A stretch of 64,000 nucleotides of DNA from PALSA-1353 sp050012375 (GTDB lineage: Bacteria; Planctomycetota; Phycisphaerae; Tepidisphaerales; Tepidisphaeraceae). A program made the translations under genes and the position numbers. Under the pieces are notes generated by a model. It was not told where the DNA came from. It saw nothing but the letters and a program-made list of their open reading frames with translations, and made no database searches. The stretch is taken from positions 1 through 64,000 of the forward strand of contig JBEKHH010000027.1 of assembly GCA_050012375.1 (NCBI GenBank), read 5' to 3'. This document shows, piece after piece, positions 25,452 through 34,865 of the stretch (position 1 is its first letter; each line of letters starts with the position of its first letter).

Positions 25452-26624
25452 ATGGACCTCAGGACATTTCAAGCCAACACCATGAGCGCGGCCCTGACCG
25501 AGGTGAAACAGGAAATGGGGCCGAACGCCATGATTTTGCATACTCGGAGCTTTTACAAGAACCGCTGGCTGGGCCTGCGGCGGCGGGAAATATTTGAGAT
25601 CACCGCCACCCGCAATGTTCGCGCTGCCGACCGCAACCCGCGGCCGCAGCCGCCCGCTCGCCCCGCGCCCGTGCCCGTCAAGCCGCCGGCCGAGGCGCGC
25701 CGCCAACTTCTGGAAACACCCGTCGGCCAGAACGTCGCCATGTTGGGCTTCATTCAGGAACTCAGCAGCTTGAAGGGGATGGTCAAGGAATTGGTCGTTC
25801 ACTCCAATCGGATGCGCTGCCCCGAAATCCCCGAAGAGCTTTTCGATTTCTATAACCAACTCATCCAGAATCAGGTGGCCGAGGAACTGGCCGCCGGCAT
25901 GATCAAGACGCTTCAGAAGCAAATCCGCCCGGAGCATGCCCGCCAGAGCGAGTTCGTAAAACTGAAGCTCGCGGAGCAGATCGAGCGTCTTCTGCCCACC
26001 GCGGGCCCCATTGTCCGCACGAAAGCCGTCGGCCCGCATGTCGTGGCGCTGATCGGCCCGACCGGCGTCGGAAAAACCACCACCATCGCCAAGCTCGCCG
26101 CCAACCTGAAGCTCCGCGAAAAACGCCGCGTCGGGCTCATTACGCTGGACACGTACCGAATCGCGGCCATCGATCAGCTCCGAAAATACGCCGACATCAT
26201 CGGCTCTCCGCTCAAAGCCGTTGGCACAGCCGAGGAAACCGCCGCGGCCGTCCGCTCCATGGAAGACTGCGAATTCATCCTCATCGACACCGCCGGCCGG
26301 AGCCCCAACGATGCCCTCAAGCTCAGCGAGCTGAAGGCTCTCCTCGCCGCCGCCAAACCGGATGAGGTTCATCTGGTTCTCTCGACCACCGCCAGCGAGA
26401 AATGCGTGGAACTGGCGATCAGCCGCTTCAGCGAGGTCCGCGTGGACAAGATCATCTTCACCAAGCTGGACGAGGCGTCGCACGTCGGCGTGGTGCTGAA
26501 CGTCATTCACAAGCTGAACAAAAGCCTGTCCTACATCACGACCGGACAGGACGTTCCCGACGATATCGAGGTCGGCCAGCCCAGACGGCTTGCCCAACTC
26601 ATCCTGTCCGGACCGGCGCAGTAA
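25452..26624 (+). CDS. flhF: Flagellar placement SRP-type GTPase FlhF
   Basis: This 390-residue protein has the FlhF form. The N-terminal stretch begins MDLRTFQANTMSAALTEVKQ, a Pro/Arg-rich basic B domain spans about residues 60-85, and the rest is an SRP-type GTPase domain. The P-loop GPTGVGKTT is at about residue 202. DTYRIAAIDQL, DTAGRSPND and TKLDEA follow in order. FlhF marks where flagella form, usually at a cell pole, and works with FlhG, which is encoded next. Polar flagellation is therefore plausible, though this is inference. Confidence 0.95.
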   Translation: MDLRTFQANTMSAALTEVKQEMGPNAMILHTRSFYKNRWLGLRRREIFEITATRNVRAADRNPRPQPPARPAPVPVKPPAEARRQLLETPVGQNVAMLGFIQELSSLKGMVKELVVHSNRMRCPEIPEELFDFYNQLIQNQVAEELAAGMIKTLQKQIRPEHARQSEFVKLKLAEQIERLLPTAGPIVRTKAVGPHVVALIGPTGVGKTTTIAKLAANLKLREKRRVGLITLDTYRIAAIDQLRKYADIIGSPLKAVGTAEETAAAVRSMEDCEFILIDTAGRSPNDALKLSELKALLAAAKPDEVHLVLSTTASEKCVELAISRFSEVRVDKIIFTKLDEASHVGVVLNVIHKLNKSLSYITTGQDVPDDIEVGQPRRLAQLILSGPAQ

Positions 26625-26655
26625 TTGACCGAGGTAGCCAAGAAAAGGAAACCCC

Positions 26656-27513
26656 ATGTCCGTCATGATCGATCAGGCAACACAACTGCGGCGAATCGTT
26701 CGCCAGGCGAGCCGCGCCACCGTCATCGCCGTCACCAGCGGCAAGGGCGGCGTCGGTAAGAGCAACATCGCCGTCAACCTGGCGATCAAGCTCGCTTCCG
26801 TCGGCAAGCGCGTGGTTCTCATGGACGCCGACCTGGGCCTCGCCAACGCCGACGTGCTTTGCAATATCGATCTCCCGTCCAATCTTTCGCACGTCATCTC
26901 GCGCAAGCGCGAACTCGCCGATGTCATGGTGGATGGCCCCGGCGGATTTCGCCTCATCGGGGGCGCGTCGGGGTTGGCGCGCATGGCAGATTTGAGCGAC
27001 TATGATCGCCAGCGGCTCGTCACGGCGCTGGCGGAACTGGAAGCGCGGACGGACGTGATCCTCATCGATACCGGCGCGGGCATCAGCCCCAACGTTCTCA
27101 GCTTCACGCGTTCCGCCGATCAGGTCCTGGTCGTCACCACGCCCGAACCCACGGCCATCACCGATGCCTATGCGGTCATCAAGGTCATCAGCCGGGATGC
27201 CCCCGATCGACCGCTGAGCCTGCTGGTCAACCAGGTTCGCCGGCCCGGCGAAGGGCGGTTGGTATATGAGCGGATCGCCAAGGTGGCCAAGCAATTCCTG
27301 ACCGTGCACGTGATGGACGCGGGGTTCATCCCCAGCGACCCGGAAGTCCCCGCCGCCGTTCGCCGCCGCACCCCGTTCCTTCTGGCCAGCCCACGCTGCC
27401 CGGCCAGTTTGTACATCAGCCAACTGGCCATGCGCCTCGAGCGCGGCGTAGCGCCGAGCCTCGACGGTAGCGGTGGATTCTTTAACCGAATGAGCCGATG
27501 GTTCAGGAAATAG
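26656..27513 (+). CDS. flhG: Flagellar number regulator FlhG (FleN/YlxH), MinD-type ATPase
   Basis: This 285-residue protein is a ParA/MinD-type ATPase with the deviant Walker A motif SGKGGVGKSN at about residues 28-37. It also has DADLGLANAD and DTGAGISPNV. A C-terminal amphipathic helix (FFNRMSRWFRK) could bind the membrane. FlhG stimulates FlhF GTPase activity and limits flagellar number. The N-terminal segment AQLRRI-type helix (QATQLRRIVRQ) matches the FlhF-activating region of the family. The ATG at 26656 is preceded by AAAAGGAAA. Confidence 0.93.
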   Translation: MSVMIDQATQLRRIVRQASRATVIAVTSGKGGVGKSNIAVNLAIKLASVGKRVVLMDADLGLANADVLCNIDLPSNLSHVISRKRELADVMVDGPGGFRLIGGASGLARMADLSDYDRQRLVTALAELEARTDVILIDTGAGISPNVLSFTRSADQVLVVTTPEPTAITDAYAVIKVISRDAPDRPLSLLVNQVRRPGEGRLVYERIAKVAKQFLTVHVMDAGFIPSDPEVPAAVRRRTPFLLASPRCPASLYISQLAMRLERGVAPSLDGSGGFFNRMSRWFRK

Positions 27514-27523
27514 GAGCTAATCT

Positions 27524-27769
27524 ATGGCCAGTCGAATAGCCGCGGTTGCTTCTCTCATCGTCTTTGCCGTTTGCCTGGTCGTCGGAGGCCTGGAAGCCGA
27601 CAACACGTTCACCACCACCGTCGAGCGGGCTTTGACGGCCATGATGGCCACGCTGGTTATCGGACTAGTGCTGGGCGGCATGGCCGGCAGAATGCTCAAA
27701 GAAAATTTAAAGTCCCACGAGGAAAAAATTAAAAAAGGTCTGGCCACCCCGACCCAGGGTGACCGATAA
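27524..27769 (+). CDS. Small two-span membrane protein of the flagellar locus
   Basis: This 81-residue protein has two hydrophobic helices (about residues 5-22 and 38-58, the second Gly-rich: LVIGLVLGGMAGRML). A charged tail follows. The GGAG ribosome binding site lies seven bases before the ATG. It is packed between flhG and fliA on the same strand, so it is probably co-expressed with them. I do not recognise the family. Small membrane proteins in this place are seen next to fliA in some genomes, but no function can be assigned. Confidence 0.65.
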   Translation: MASRIAAVASLIVFAVCLVVGGLEADNTFTTTVERALTAMMATLVIGLVLGGMAGRMLKENLKSHEEKIKKGLATPTQGDR

Positions 27770-27814
27770 ATCAAAATGCGCACCGCGTTCAAGACCCAGG
27801 GACCGGGAGGATAC

Positions 27815-28603
27815 ATGCCCAAGCCGCCAATCAAGGATATCAAGCAAGTCTGGATCGAGTACAAAAAAACCAAGGCGGAAAAACTGCGCAACCTGCTGAT
27901 GGAGAATTATCTCCACCTGGTCCGCTACAACGCCGAGCGGATCCATGTGAAGCTCCCCGATGAGGTCGAACTGGACGATCTGATGTCCGCGGGCATTTTC
28001 GGCCTGATGGACGCGATCAACGCCTTCGACCTGGGACGCGGCGTGAAGTTCGAGACGTATTGCGCTCCGCGCATCCGCGGCGCCATTCTCGACGAGCTTC
28101 GCTCGATGGACTGGGTTCCCCGCCTCGTCCGCTCCCGCGCCAGCAAGCTCGACACCGCGGCCAAGGCCCTCGAGGCCGAACTCGGCCGATCACCCACCAA
28201 TACTGAGATCGCCAGCCGGTTGAAGGTTTCCATCCCCGAATTCGAGAAGATGGCCAAGGACGCCAGCGCCGTCGGCGTCGTTTCGCTCTCCCGCAAGTGG
28301 TTCGAAACCGACAGCAACAAGGACGTCCGCGAGATCGACGTTCTGGAGGACAAGCGTGGAGCCGACCCGGTTCGCGAAATCCAACGCAAGGACCTCAAGG
28401 AACTCATGACCAAGGGTCTTTCCCGGGCCGAACGCCTCATCATCATCCTCTATTATTTTGAAGAGATGACGATGAAGGAGATCGGCCTGACCCTGGACCT
28501 GAGCGAAAGCCGGGTCAGCCAGATGCACAGTTCCATCCTGGCCAGGCTCAAGGCCCAGATGGCCGACCGCCGCAAGGAATTCCAGCAGGCCACGGCGGTT
28601 TAA
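27815..28603 (+). CDS. fliA: RNA polymerase sigma factor FliA/WhiG (sigma-28)
   Basis: This 262-residue sigma-70 family protein has the three-domain form of sigma-28. Region 2 contains DLMSAGIFGLMDAINAFDLG and FETYCAPRIRGAILDELR. Region 3 contains LGRSPTNTEIASRL. Region 4 ends in the helix-turn-helix MKEIGLTLDLSESRVSQMHS. Sigma-28 transcribes late flagellar genes such as flagellin once the anti-sigma factor FlgM has been exported. I chose the ATG at 27815, preceded by GGGAGG. An in-frame ATG at 27776 has no ribosome binding site. It is the last gene of the flagellar locus. Confidence 0.94.
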   Translation: MPKPPIKDIKQVWIEYKKTKAEKLRNLLMENYLHLVRYNAERIHVKLPDEVELDDLMSAGIFGLMDAINAFDLGRGVKFETYCAPRIRGAILDELRSMDWVPRLVRSRASKLDTAAKALEAELGRSPTNTEIASRLKVSIPEFEKMAKDASAVGVVSLSRKWFETDSNKDVREIDVLEDKRGADPVREIQRKDLKELMTKGLSRAERLIIILYYFEEMTMKEIGLTLDLSESRVSQMHSSILARLKAQMADRRKEFQQATAV

Positions 28604-28685
28604 GCGCACTCACCCGCAAGTTCAAAGTTTAGCCGCGTCGGCCTCGACGCGCCCGCGCGATGTTTCCGCTCCCGCCGGCGGCCGC

Positions 28686-28691
28686 TATACT
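28686..28691 (+). promoter_or_regulatory. Candidate -10 element close to a start codon
   Basis: TATACT lies ten bases before the ATG of the flavin-dependent oxygenase gene, in a 98-base gap after fliA. The -35 region is weak. If used, the transcript would have almost no leader, implying near-leaderless translation. Confidence 0.3.
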
Positions 28692-28701
28692 ATCCATCGG
28701 G

Positions 28702-29967
28702 ATGGAACCTCACGCACCCACGGTATCACCAACAGGATCCCCGGGATCCGGCGAGCGGGCCCTGTCCTATTCGCGCCAAAGCCTTCTCGACCGCGCCCGC
28801 GCGCTGGTCCCGCTCTTAACCGAGCGCGCCGGCGACACCAGCGACGCCCGTCGAGTTCCCGAAAAAACCATCGCGGCTTTCTGGGATGCCGGTCTCTTTT
28901 ATCTCTTGAAGCCCAACAGATTCGACGGGCCGGAAGTGCGCGCGGACACGGTTTTCGAGATCGCCGCCGTGCTCGCCCGCGGCGATGGATCGGCCGCCTG
29001 GGTTTGGAACCTTCTGGGAATGCACGATCTGTTCGTCGCTCTTTTGCCGCTGGAAGCGCAGCAGGAATACTGGGCAAAAGACCGAACGCTCGGCGCCTCA
29101 AGCTTCGCCGCCAATGGCCGCGCGAAATTAGCCAAGGGCGGCTTCTCATTGTCGGGGAAATGGTCGTTCTGTAGCGGGGTGGACTGCGCGGACTGGATGC
29201 TCCTGGGCGCCAAATGCGATCCGCCCCCCGGCCCTCCGCCCGCCGGCGGTCCGCCCAACGGCGATGCGCGAGCCCCCGAGATCCGCTGGGTGCTCGTGCC
29301 CAAAGCCGACTGCCGCGTCGTCGATGATTGGCACGTTCTGGGCTTGCGTGGCACCGGCAGCAAAAGCGTCATGGTGGATGATGCTTTCGTTCCCGAGCAT
29401 CGCACCGTCCGCTACGACCAACTCGTCACCGGCCAGGCCCCCGGCGGCAAGCTCCACGCGAGCCCCCTCTATCGCGCACCGCTTTGGGCCGTGTTTACGC
29501 TGGGTATTTGCGCCCCGGCGGTGGGCATCGCGCGCGGGGCAAGCGAGAGCTTCCTACAGGAAATGAAGACCCGGGTGTGGGGCCTGGATTATGCGCCTCA
29601 GGCAAAAAACCCCGCCATTCAGTTGCGCCTCGCCGAAGCCACCGCGATGATCGATGCCGCCGATCTGCTATACCGGCGATCGCTGACGCAGACGATCGAC
29701 AAGATCATGGCCGGTGAGACGCCATCCCTGGAGGATCGAGTCCGCAGCCGGCGCGATCAAGCCTTTGCCGTGCGGACCGTCACCCGCGCCGTCGAGTTGC
29801 TTCTGGACGCTCAAGGCGGCAAGGGGCTTTACGAAGGCGGCCACGTCCAGCGCGCCTTCCGCGATCTGCATGCGGTCTCTGCCCACATCATGGCCGGCTG
29901 GGACATGCCCGCTCTGTGCTATGGCCAAGTTGTCCTCGGGGGGACGCCGACAAATCCGTTTTATTAA
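28702..29967 (+). CDS. Flavin-dependent oxygenase of acyl-CoA dehydrogenase fold (HsaA-like)
   Basis: This 421-residue protein resembles the acyl-CoA dehydrogenase-fold two-component monooxygenases such as HsaA. Features include KTIAAFWDAGLFYLLKPNRF, LARGDGSAAWVWNLLGMHD and GKWSFCSGVDCADWMLLGA in the middle domain. WHVLGLRGTGSKSVMVDDAF comes later. Such enzymes use reduced flavin supplied by a reductase to hydroxylate aromatic or other substrates. An odd Pro/Gly-rich insert (PPPGPPPAGGPPNGDARAPE, about residues 174-193) lies in a loop. No reductase gene is adjacent, so the substrate is unknown. I chose the ATG at 28702 over 28660. It ends five bases before the convergent GH35 gene. Confidence 0.7.
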   Translation: MEPHAPTVSPTGSPGSGERALSYSRQSLLDRARALVPLLTERAGDTSDARRVPEKTIAAFWDAGLFYLLKPNRFDGPEVRADTVFEIAAVLARGDGSAAWVWNLLGMHDLFVALLPLEAQQEYWAKDRTLGASSFAANGRAKLAKGGFSLSGKWSFCSGVDCADWMLLGAKCDPPPGPPPAGGPPNGDARAPEIRWVLVPKADCRVVDDWHVLGLRGTGSKSVMVDDAFVPEHRTVRYDQLVTGQAPGGKLHASPLYRAPLWAVFTLGICAPAVGIARGASESFLQEMKTRVWGLDYAPQAKNPAIQLRLAEATAMIDAADLLYRRSLTQTIDKIMAGETPSLEDRVRSRRDQAFAVRTVTRAVELLLDAQGGKGLYEGGHVQRAFRDLHAVSAHIMAGWDMPALCYGQVVLGGTPTNPFY

Positions 29968-29972
29968 TCCGA

Positions 29973-32402
29973 CTATTGCATGGAGATTTCATAGATCATC
30001 TCCGGCGCGACGCTGAGAAGGTCGGCGCCGTGGAATTCAAGGATTTGTCCGTTGGCTTGCAAGCGCGGCCGGCGATCTTCCTGAATGTAAATCCGGGCGT
30101 CCTTGGGCATGGGCAGGATCTTTACGGTGATTCCCTTTTCAAGGACCTCGGGAGCAAAACCCTTGAGGCCGATTTCCCATGGCTGGCCGAAGTAAAAGTC
30201 GTCGTCGATCAGTCGGTCGCCGATGTAGGCGCGGGCAACGTCGCCGACGTAATTGATCTTCAGCAAAACATTCTGAACGCCGTCCAGGGCGTTATGGGGA
30301 ACGGTAATTTGCCACGTCGCGGCGGCGTCGAAGTCGGCATCGACGGGCGGCTCAGGTTTTCTCCTTTTTCCCATGCGCAGCGGCCGAGGCAAGCCGGATG
30401 GGCTGGTCTGCCGGGCGCTTACGTCAAATGCTTTTGGGGAAATCGTGGCGGAATAACGCGCGAAAAGTCCGTCGGCGGATTGGGCCAATTGTTGGCCTCG
30501 GGCGGTCGGCGGCTCGGGGGGAGGGGGGAAGACGGAGACGTACAGATTTCGCGGATCGTCGGTTTGGAGACGAAGCGTGGGGCCGTCGAAGACCAGGTTT
30601 GCCGCAGAGATCAGCAGACGCTCGGCGCCCCAGATGTCGGCTTTCCAGGAATGCAGGGCCTGCTCGCGCGTCAGGAGCAGCACGCGGGCTTGCCGGCCAT
30701 CGGGCGCACGGACTAGCAATGTTCCACCGGTCGCGGAAACGGGGCCGGATTCGAAAACGAATTGAGGATCAACGCCGGGCAGAGCGAAGAAGACATAGGA
30801 GGGAACGGGGCCATTCAGTCGGCAAAGAAGTTGGGCGCTGGCGGATTTGAGGAGCGTCCCATTCAGGTCGAGATTAAACGGCCAGATCATGTACGAGCCG
30901 CTGGGAATATTGACTGGCGCCGCGGGCACGGTTTGGGCGCCGTCCGCCAGTTTCAACGTGAATTGCACATTTCCGTGATCCGGCATTTCGGCGCCCCGCT
31001 CGTAGTTGTTGATGAAGATGAATCCGCGATGACCGTCCGAGCGTACAGCCCAGCGGAGGGTTTGAACGTCGGAAAGAGAACTCGGCATCGTGGTTGGCAA
31101 AAAAGACTGCATCGGCGCGAGATACGAACCGAAATCCGCCAGAAACGTGTGCAGCAGGCGCAGGGCGTGATAGGAATCGCGGACCTGGCCGAACTGACCC
31201 AGCGGGGCTTGGTAGTCGTAATTGATGACCGGCAGGTCGTTGGGATAATTGGTGGCCTGCGATTCCTGGAGCGTACCGAGCTTTCCAATCAGATTTCCGC
31301 CGCCGTGATACATGTAATATCCCGGCATGTTCGCCCCGGAACCGATCTTCACCAGGGGCAGGACCGCAATGTCATCCGCCGTCATGTACGGGCGGCGCGC
31401 GTAAGAGATCGCCATGCCCCCGCCGATTTCGCAGGTCAGGTACGGATACCGGCTGCCTGGGTTTAGGATCAACGAACCCGGCCTGGACGTGAGATGCTCG
31501 GTGATGTTCGCGTCGTCGAGGATGCGCGTAAAGACGTATTGGCGTCGGCCGCCTTTGGAAACTCCCGGCTCGTCCAGCCAGAAGCCGTCGGGATATCCGC
31601 CGTAGAAGGGGATCATCTCATCCGGCGGACCCTTGGAACGATTCCAGCCCGTATAAGAATAGAGGGGCACGTCGAAGCCGAGTCCGACGGCGAGCTTTTT
31701 CAGCGCCAGGAGATATCGCGGAGCGTTGCCGGTTTCATTGTCCAGTTGGATGCCGATGACGGGGCCCCCGTCTTTGTAGAGCAGACCGTCGAGCTGCTTG
31801 CGAATTTGGGCATAAAAAGCGCCGGTGTAGCCCAGGAACGTCGGATCATCGCGGCGGATGACCTTGCATTTCTTAAGGAGCCAGTCGGGCAGCCCGCCGT
31901 TGCGGACTTCGCCATGGCACCACGGGCCGATTCGCGCGTAGACATACAAGCCGTGCTTGGCGCAGAGCTGCACGAACTGGCGAAGGTTTCGGTCGCCGGT
32001 CCAATCAAATTGGCCTTCGATTTCTTCGTGATAGATCCAGATGACATAGGTGGAGACGACGGTGACTCCGCCGGATTTCATTTTGAGTATTTCATCTTCC
32101 CATTGCTCGTGGGGATAACGGACATAATGGAACTCGCCCATGACCGGAGTCCACGGCTTGCCATCCTTTGTGAGGTATTGACTGTTGGCGTTGATCTCAA
32201 CGCCTTGGGGATTGCGTCCACCGATTTTCAAATGGCCGGAAAGCGGCAGCGCCATGGGGGCGGAAAGATCGACGCTCAAGATTGGCCGAGTCGTGGAGCC
32301 GGCCGCAGCAGTCGTATCGATGGAAACAGGCCGAGAAGCCTGAGTGCCGCACCCGGCCAGGATGGCGGCAATCGCCATCGTCAGACGGAATGAAAGGGGC
32401 AT
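29973..32402 (-). CDS. Exported GH35 beta-galactosidase lipoprotein
   Basis: This 809-residue protein has a lipoprotein signal (MPLSFRLTMAIAAILAGCGT, lipobox LAGC with Cys at about 16). A GH35 catalytic barrel follows, with FHYVRYPHEQWEDEILKMKS, GVTVVSTYVIWIYHE and RIGPWCHGEVRNGGLPDWLL. The likely acid/base is the Glu of QLDNETG (about residue 222), and the likely nucleophile is the Glu in TCEIGGGM (about 325). C-terminal beta-rich domains follow. It probably trims beta-linked galactose from polysaccharides at the cell surface or in the periplasm. I chose the ATG at 32402, with GGAG four bases upstream. It is divergent from a GH95 gene, suggesting joint use on one glycan. Confidence 0.88.
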   Translation of the reverse strand: MPLSFRLTMAIAAILAGCGTQASRPVSIDTTAAAGSTTRPILSVDLSAPMALPLSGHLKIGGRNPQGVEINANSQYLTKDGKPWTPVMGEFHYVRYPHEQWEDEILKMKSGGVTVVSTYVIWIYHEEIEGQFDWTGDRNLRQFVQLCAKHGLYVYARIGPWCHGEVRNGGLPDWLLKKCKVIRRDDPTFLGYTGAFYAQIRKQLDGLLYKDGGPVIGIQLDNETGNAPRYLLALKKLAVGLGFDVPLYSYTGWNRSKGPPDEMIPFYGGYPDGFWLDEPGVSKGGRRQYVFTRILDDANITEHLTSRPGSLILNPGSRYPYLTCEIGGGMAISYARRPYMTADDIAVLPLVKIGSGANMPGYYMYHGGGNLIGKLGTLQESQATNYPNDLPVINYDYQAPLGQFGQVRDSYHALRLLHTFLADFGSYLAPMQSFLPTTMPSSLSDVQTLRWAVRSDGHRGFIFINNYERGAEMPDHGNVQFTLKLADGAQTVPAAPVNIPSGSYMIWPFNLDLNGTLLKSASAQLLCRLNGPVPSYVFFALPGVDPQFVFESGPVSATGGTLLVRAPDGRQARVLLLTREQALHSWKADIWGAERLLISAANLVFDGPTLRLQTDDPRNLYVSVFPPPPEPPTARGQQLAQSADGLFARYSATISPKAFDVSARQTSPSGLPRPLRMGKRRKPEPPVDADFDAAATWQITVPHNALDGVQNVLLKINYVGDVARAYIGDRLIDDDFYFGQPWEIGLKGFAPEVLEKGITVKILPMPKDARIYIQEDRRPRLQANGQILEFHGADLLSVAPEMIYEISMQ

Positions 32403-32580
32403 ATTCTCCACGGACTTCCTCCTCTGATAATCGTGCGCTTCCACGAATTGCAAAACGGTAGCGAGCGCGGGCATGGAGAGCAAATCATGCGAGAAACCGC
32501 TGTAGAGTGCGTGGTTGCCCGCAGTCGTTATCATAGAGCTAACGGTTCTGGCGGAAAGGAACATCTTGCGGAGTTTTCAC

Positions 32581-34857
32581 ATGGCGGATTGGGCGTGTTG
32601 GGGCGCGGCAATATTATTTCTGGCGGCGGTGGGAAACAGCGCCCCAGCGGCTGCGGATCAGGCTGATCTTACGCTCTGGTATAGCCAGCCGGCGACAAAG
32701 TGCATGGAAGAGGCTTTGCCGATCGGCAACGGGCGAATGGGCGGAATGATTTTTGGCGGCGTTGCGCGGGAACGCGTCGTGCTCAACGAAGACAGCCTGT
32801 GGACCGGCGATGAGAATCCCACCGGGGATTACGGAAGAATGGGGGCGTATCAATCCCTCGGCGATCTGCTGATCGACTTGCCGGGGCAGACCGCGTACAG
32901 CGATTACCGTCGCGATCTGGATATCGGCCAAGCCGTGGCGCACGTGCAATACCAAAGCGGGGGCATTCACTATCGCCGGGAATACTTTTGCTCGCATCCT
33001 GGCAATGTTCTGGTTGTTCGGCTGACGGCGGATGCGCCCGGGGCGTACAGCGGCGACGTGTTGCTCAAGGATGGTCATCGCGCCCAGGCTGTGGCCTCGG
33101 CGAATTCACTGAAAACCGCGGGAGCGCTTCGCAACGGGCTGAGTTATGAAACTCTGCTGAGCGTGAAGGGCGACGGGGGGACGGTTACATCCGATCAAGC
33201 CGGGCTGCATTTCAAAGGATGCGACGCGCTGACGCTGCTTGTGGCTGCGCGCACGAATTATGTGATGGATGCCGGCCGAAATTGGCGGGGCCAGGAGCCG
33301 GATGCGCCCGCTTCCCGCGATATCAGCGCGGCCGCGGCGGCGGATTATCCGTCTCTTCTGGCGGATCATGTGCGTGACTATCAATCCCTGTTTAACAGGG
33401 TTCAGATCGATCTGGGGACCAGCGCACCGAGCCGGCTGGCGATGCCGACGGACGAGAGGATCGCGGACTATGTGAAGAACCGTGCGGAGGATCCCGGCCT
33501 TGAGGCGCTGCTGTTTCAATATGGACGGTATCTGCTGATCGGTTGTTCGCGCCCGGGTTCGTTGCCGGCCAATTTGCAGGGATTGTGGAACGACAGCAAC
33601 ACGCCGCCGTGGTCCAGCGATTATCACGTCAACATCAATGTGCAGATGTGCTATTGGCTGGCGGAGCCGGCGAATTTGGCGGAATGTCATGAGCCGCTGT
33701 TGGATCTGATTCGGAGTCAGCTTCCGATTTGGCGAACGGCGACGGCACAGGAAAAGGATTTCGATACGCCCGCCGGGCCGGCGCGCGGCTGGGCGCTGCG
33801 AACGAGCCATAACATTTTTGGCGGCATGGGTTGGAAATGGGACAAGACCGCCAACGCGTGGTATTGCCAGCATCTTTGGATGCACTATGCGTTTGGAGGA
33901 GACAAGCAATACCTTCGGAATTTCGCGTATCCGATCATGAAGGAAGTTTGCGAGTTTTGGGAAGATCATCTCAAGCGTCTGCCGGATGGGCGGCTGGTGG
34001 TGCCCGATGCGTGGTCGCCGGAACATGGTCCGGATGAGGATGGGGTCAGCTATTCGCAGGAAATCGTCTGGGATTTGTTCAGCAATTACGTTGAAGCCAG
34101 CGAGACGCTGGGCGCGGATGCGGAGGATCGCGCGAAGATCGCGGCGATGCGGGATGCGCTGGTGGCGCCGAAGATCGGCTCGTGGGGACAACTCCAGGAA
34201 TGGATGAACGACGCGACGGAGCGGGAGTGGAACAAGAAGGACCCGCACCATCGGCATACATCGCATTTGTTCGGCGTATTTCCGGGGCGGCAGATCAATT
34301 GGGAGACGACGCCGGACCTTGCGGCGGCTGCTGAAAAGTCGCTGGAATCGCGCGGCCAGACCGGCGATAGCGACCGGGAATGGACCTATGCCTGGCGGAC
34401 GGCGCTTTGGGCGCGGCTCCATCAGGCGGAACATGCGCACAAAACGCTCCGCGGGTTTTTCGGGCGGGCTTCGACGAATTTGTTCGGCATTCATCCGCCC
34501 ATCCAACTCGACGGGAATTTCGGAATCACCGCGGGGATGTGCGAGATGCTTCTGCAATCGCACGAGGGGCAGATCGATTTGCTCCCGTCGCTTCCGGCGG
34601 CCTGGCCGGATGGATTCGTCAGTGGGCTGTGCGCGCGGGGCGGGTTTGTCGTAGATATGGCGTGGCAAAAACATCGACTGGCGTCGGCGAGCATCCGATC
34701 GATTCTGGGCGGAGTGTGCCGGGTGCGGAGCGATGTTCCGGTGGCGGTGCGGCTGGGGGATTCGGCGATAAGCGTTCGAGCGGTGAAGGCGGGGGTTGTT
34801 GAGTTCGATACGGATGCGGGAAAGACCTATGCGCTCACGGCGGTGGCAGGGGGATGA
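32581..34857 (+). CDS. Exported GH95 alpha-L-fucosidase (or related) glycoside hydrolase
   Basis: This 758-residue protein has a signal peptide (cleavage near residue 21, SAPAAA) followed by the GH95 start LWYSQPATKCMEEALPIGNG. NGRMGGMIFGG, NEDSLWTGDENPT and the barrel segments NLQGLWNDSNTPPWSSDYH and NINVQMCYW are also present. Family catalytic residues have visible equivalents: Asn residues in NINVQ (about 350), Glu in SPEHGPDEDG (about 479) and Asp in QLDGNFG (about 642). GH95 enzymes remove alpha-L-fucose or alpha-L-galactose. It is divergent from GH35 across a 178-base gap with no strong promoter recognised, and convergent with corC. Confidence 0.88.
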   Translation: MADWACWGAAILFLAAVGNSAPAAADQADLTLWYSQPATKCMEEALPIGNGRMGGMIFGGVARERVVLNEDSLWTGDENPTGDYGRMGAYQSLGDLLIDLPGQTAYSDYRRDLDIGQAVAHVQYQSGGIHYRREYFCSHPGNVLVVRLTADAPGAYSGDVLLKDGHRAQAVASANSLKTAGALRNGLSYETLLSVKGDGGTVTSDQAGLHFKGCDALTLLVAARTNYVMDAGRNWRGQEPDAPASRDISAAAAADYPSLLADHVRDYQSLFNRVQIDLGTSAPSRLAMPTDERIADYVKNRAEDPGLEALLFQYGRYLLIGCSRPGSLPANLQGLWNDSNTPPWSSDYHVNINVQMCYWLAEPANLAECHEPLLDLIRSQLPIWRTATAQEKDFDTPAGPARGWALRTSHNIFGGMGWKWDKTANAWYCQHLWMHYAFGGDKQYLRNFAYPIMKEVCEFWEDHLKRLPDGRLVVPDAWSPEHGPDEDGVSYSQEIVWDLFSNYVEASETLGADAEDRAKIAAMRDALVAPKIGSWGQLQEWMNDATEREWNKKDPHHRHTSHLFGVFPGRQINWETTPDLAAAAEKSLESRGQTGDSDREWTYAWRTALWARLHQAEHAHKTLRGFFGRASTNLFGIHPPIQLDGNFGITAGMCEMLLQSHEGQIDLLPSLPAAWPDGFVSGLCARGGFVVDMAWQKHRLASASIRSILGGVCRVRSDVPVAVRLGDSAISVRAVKAGVVEFDTDAGKTYALTAVAGG

Positions 34858-34865
34858 GTGCGGTA

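Noticed and set aside
33106..34674. 522-codon open frame antisense to the GH95 gene
   Set aside because: Arg/Pro-rich shadow without domains; the GH95 reading has full family motifs.
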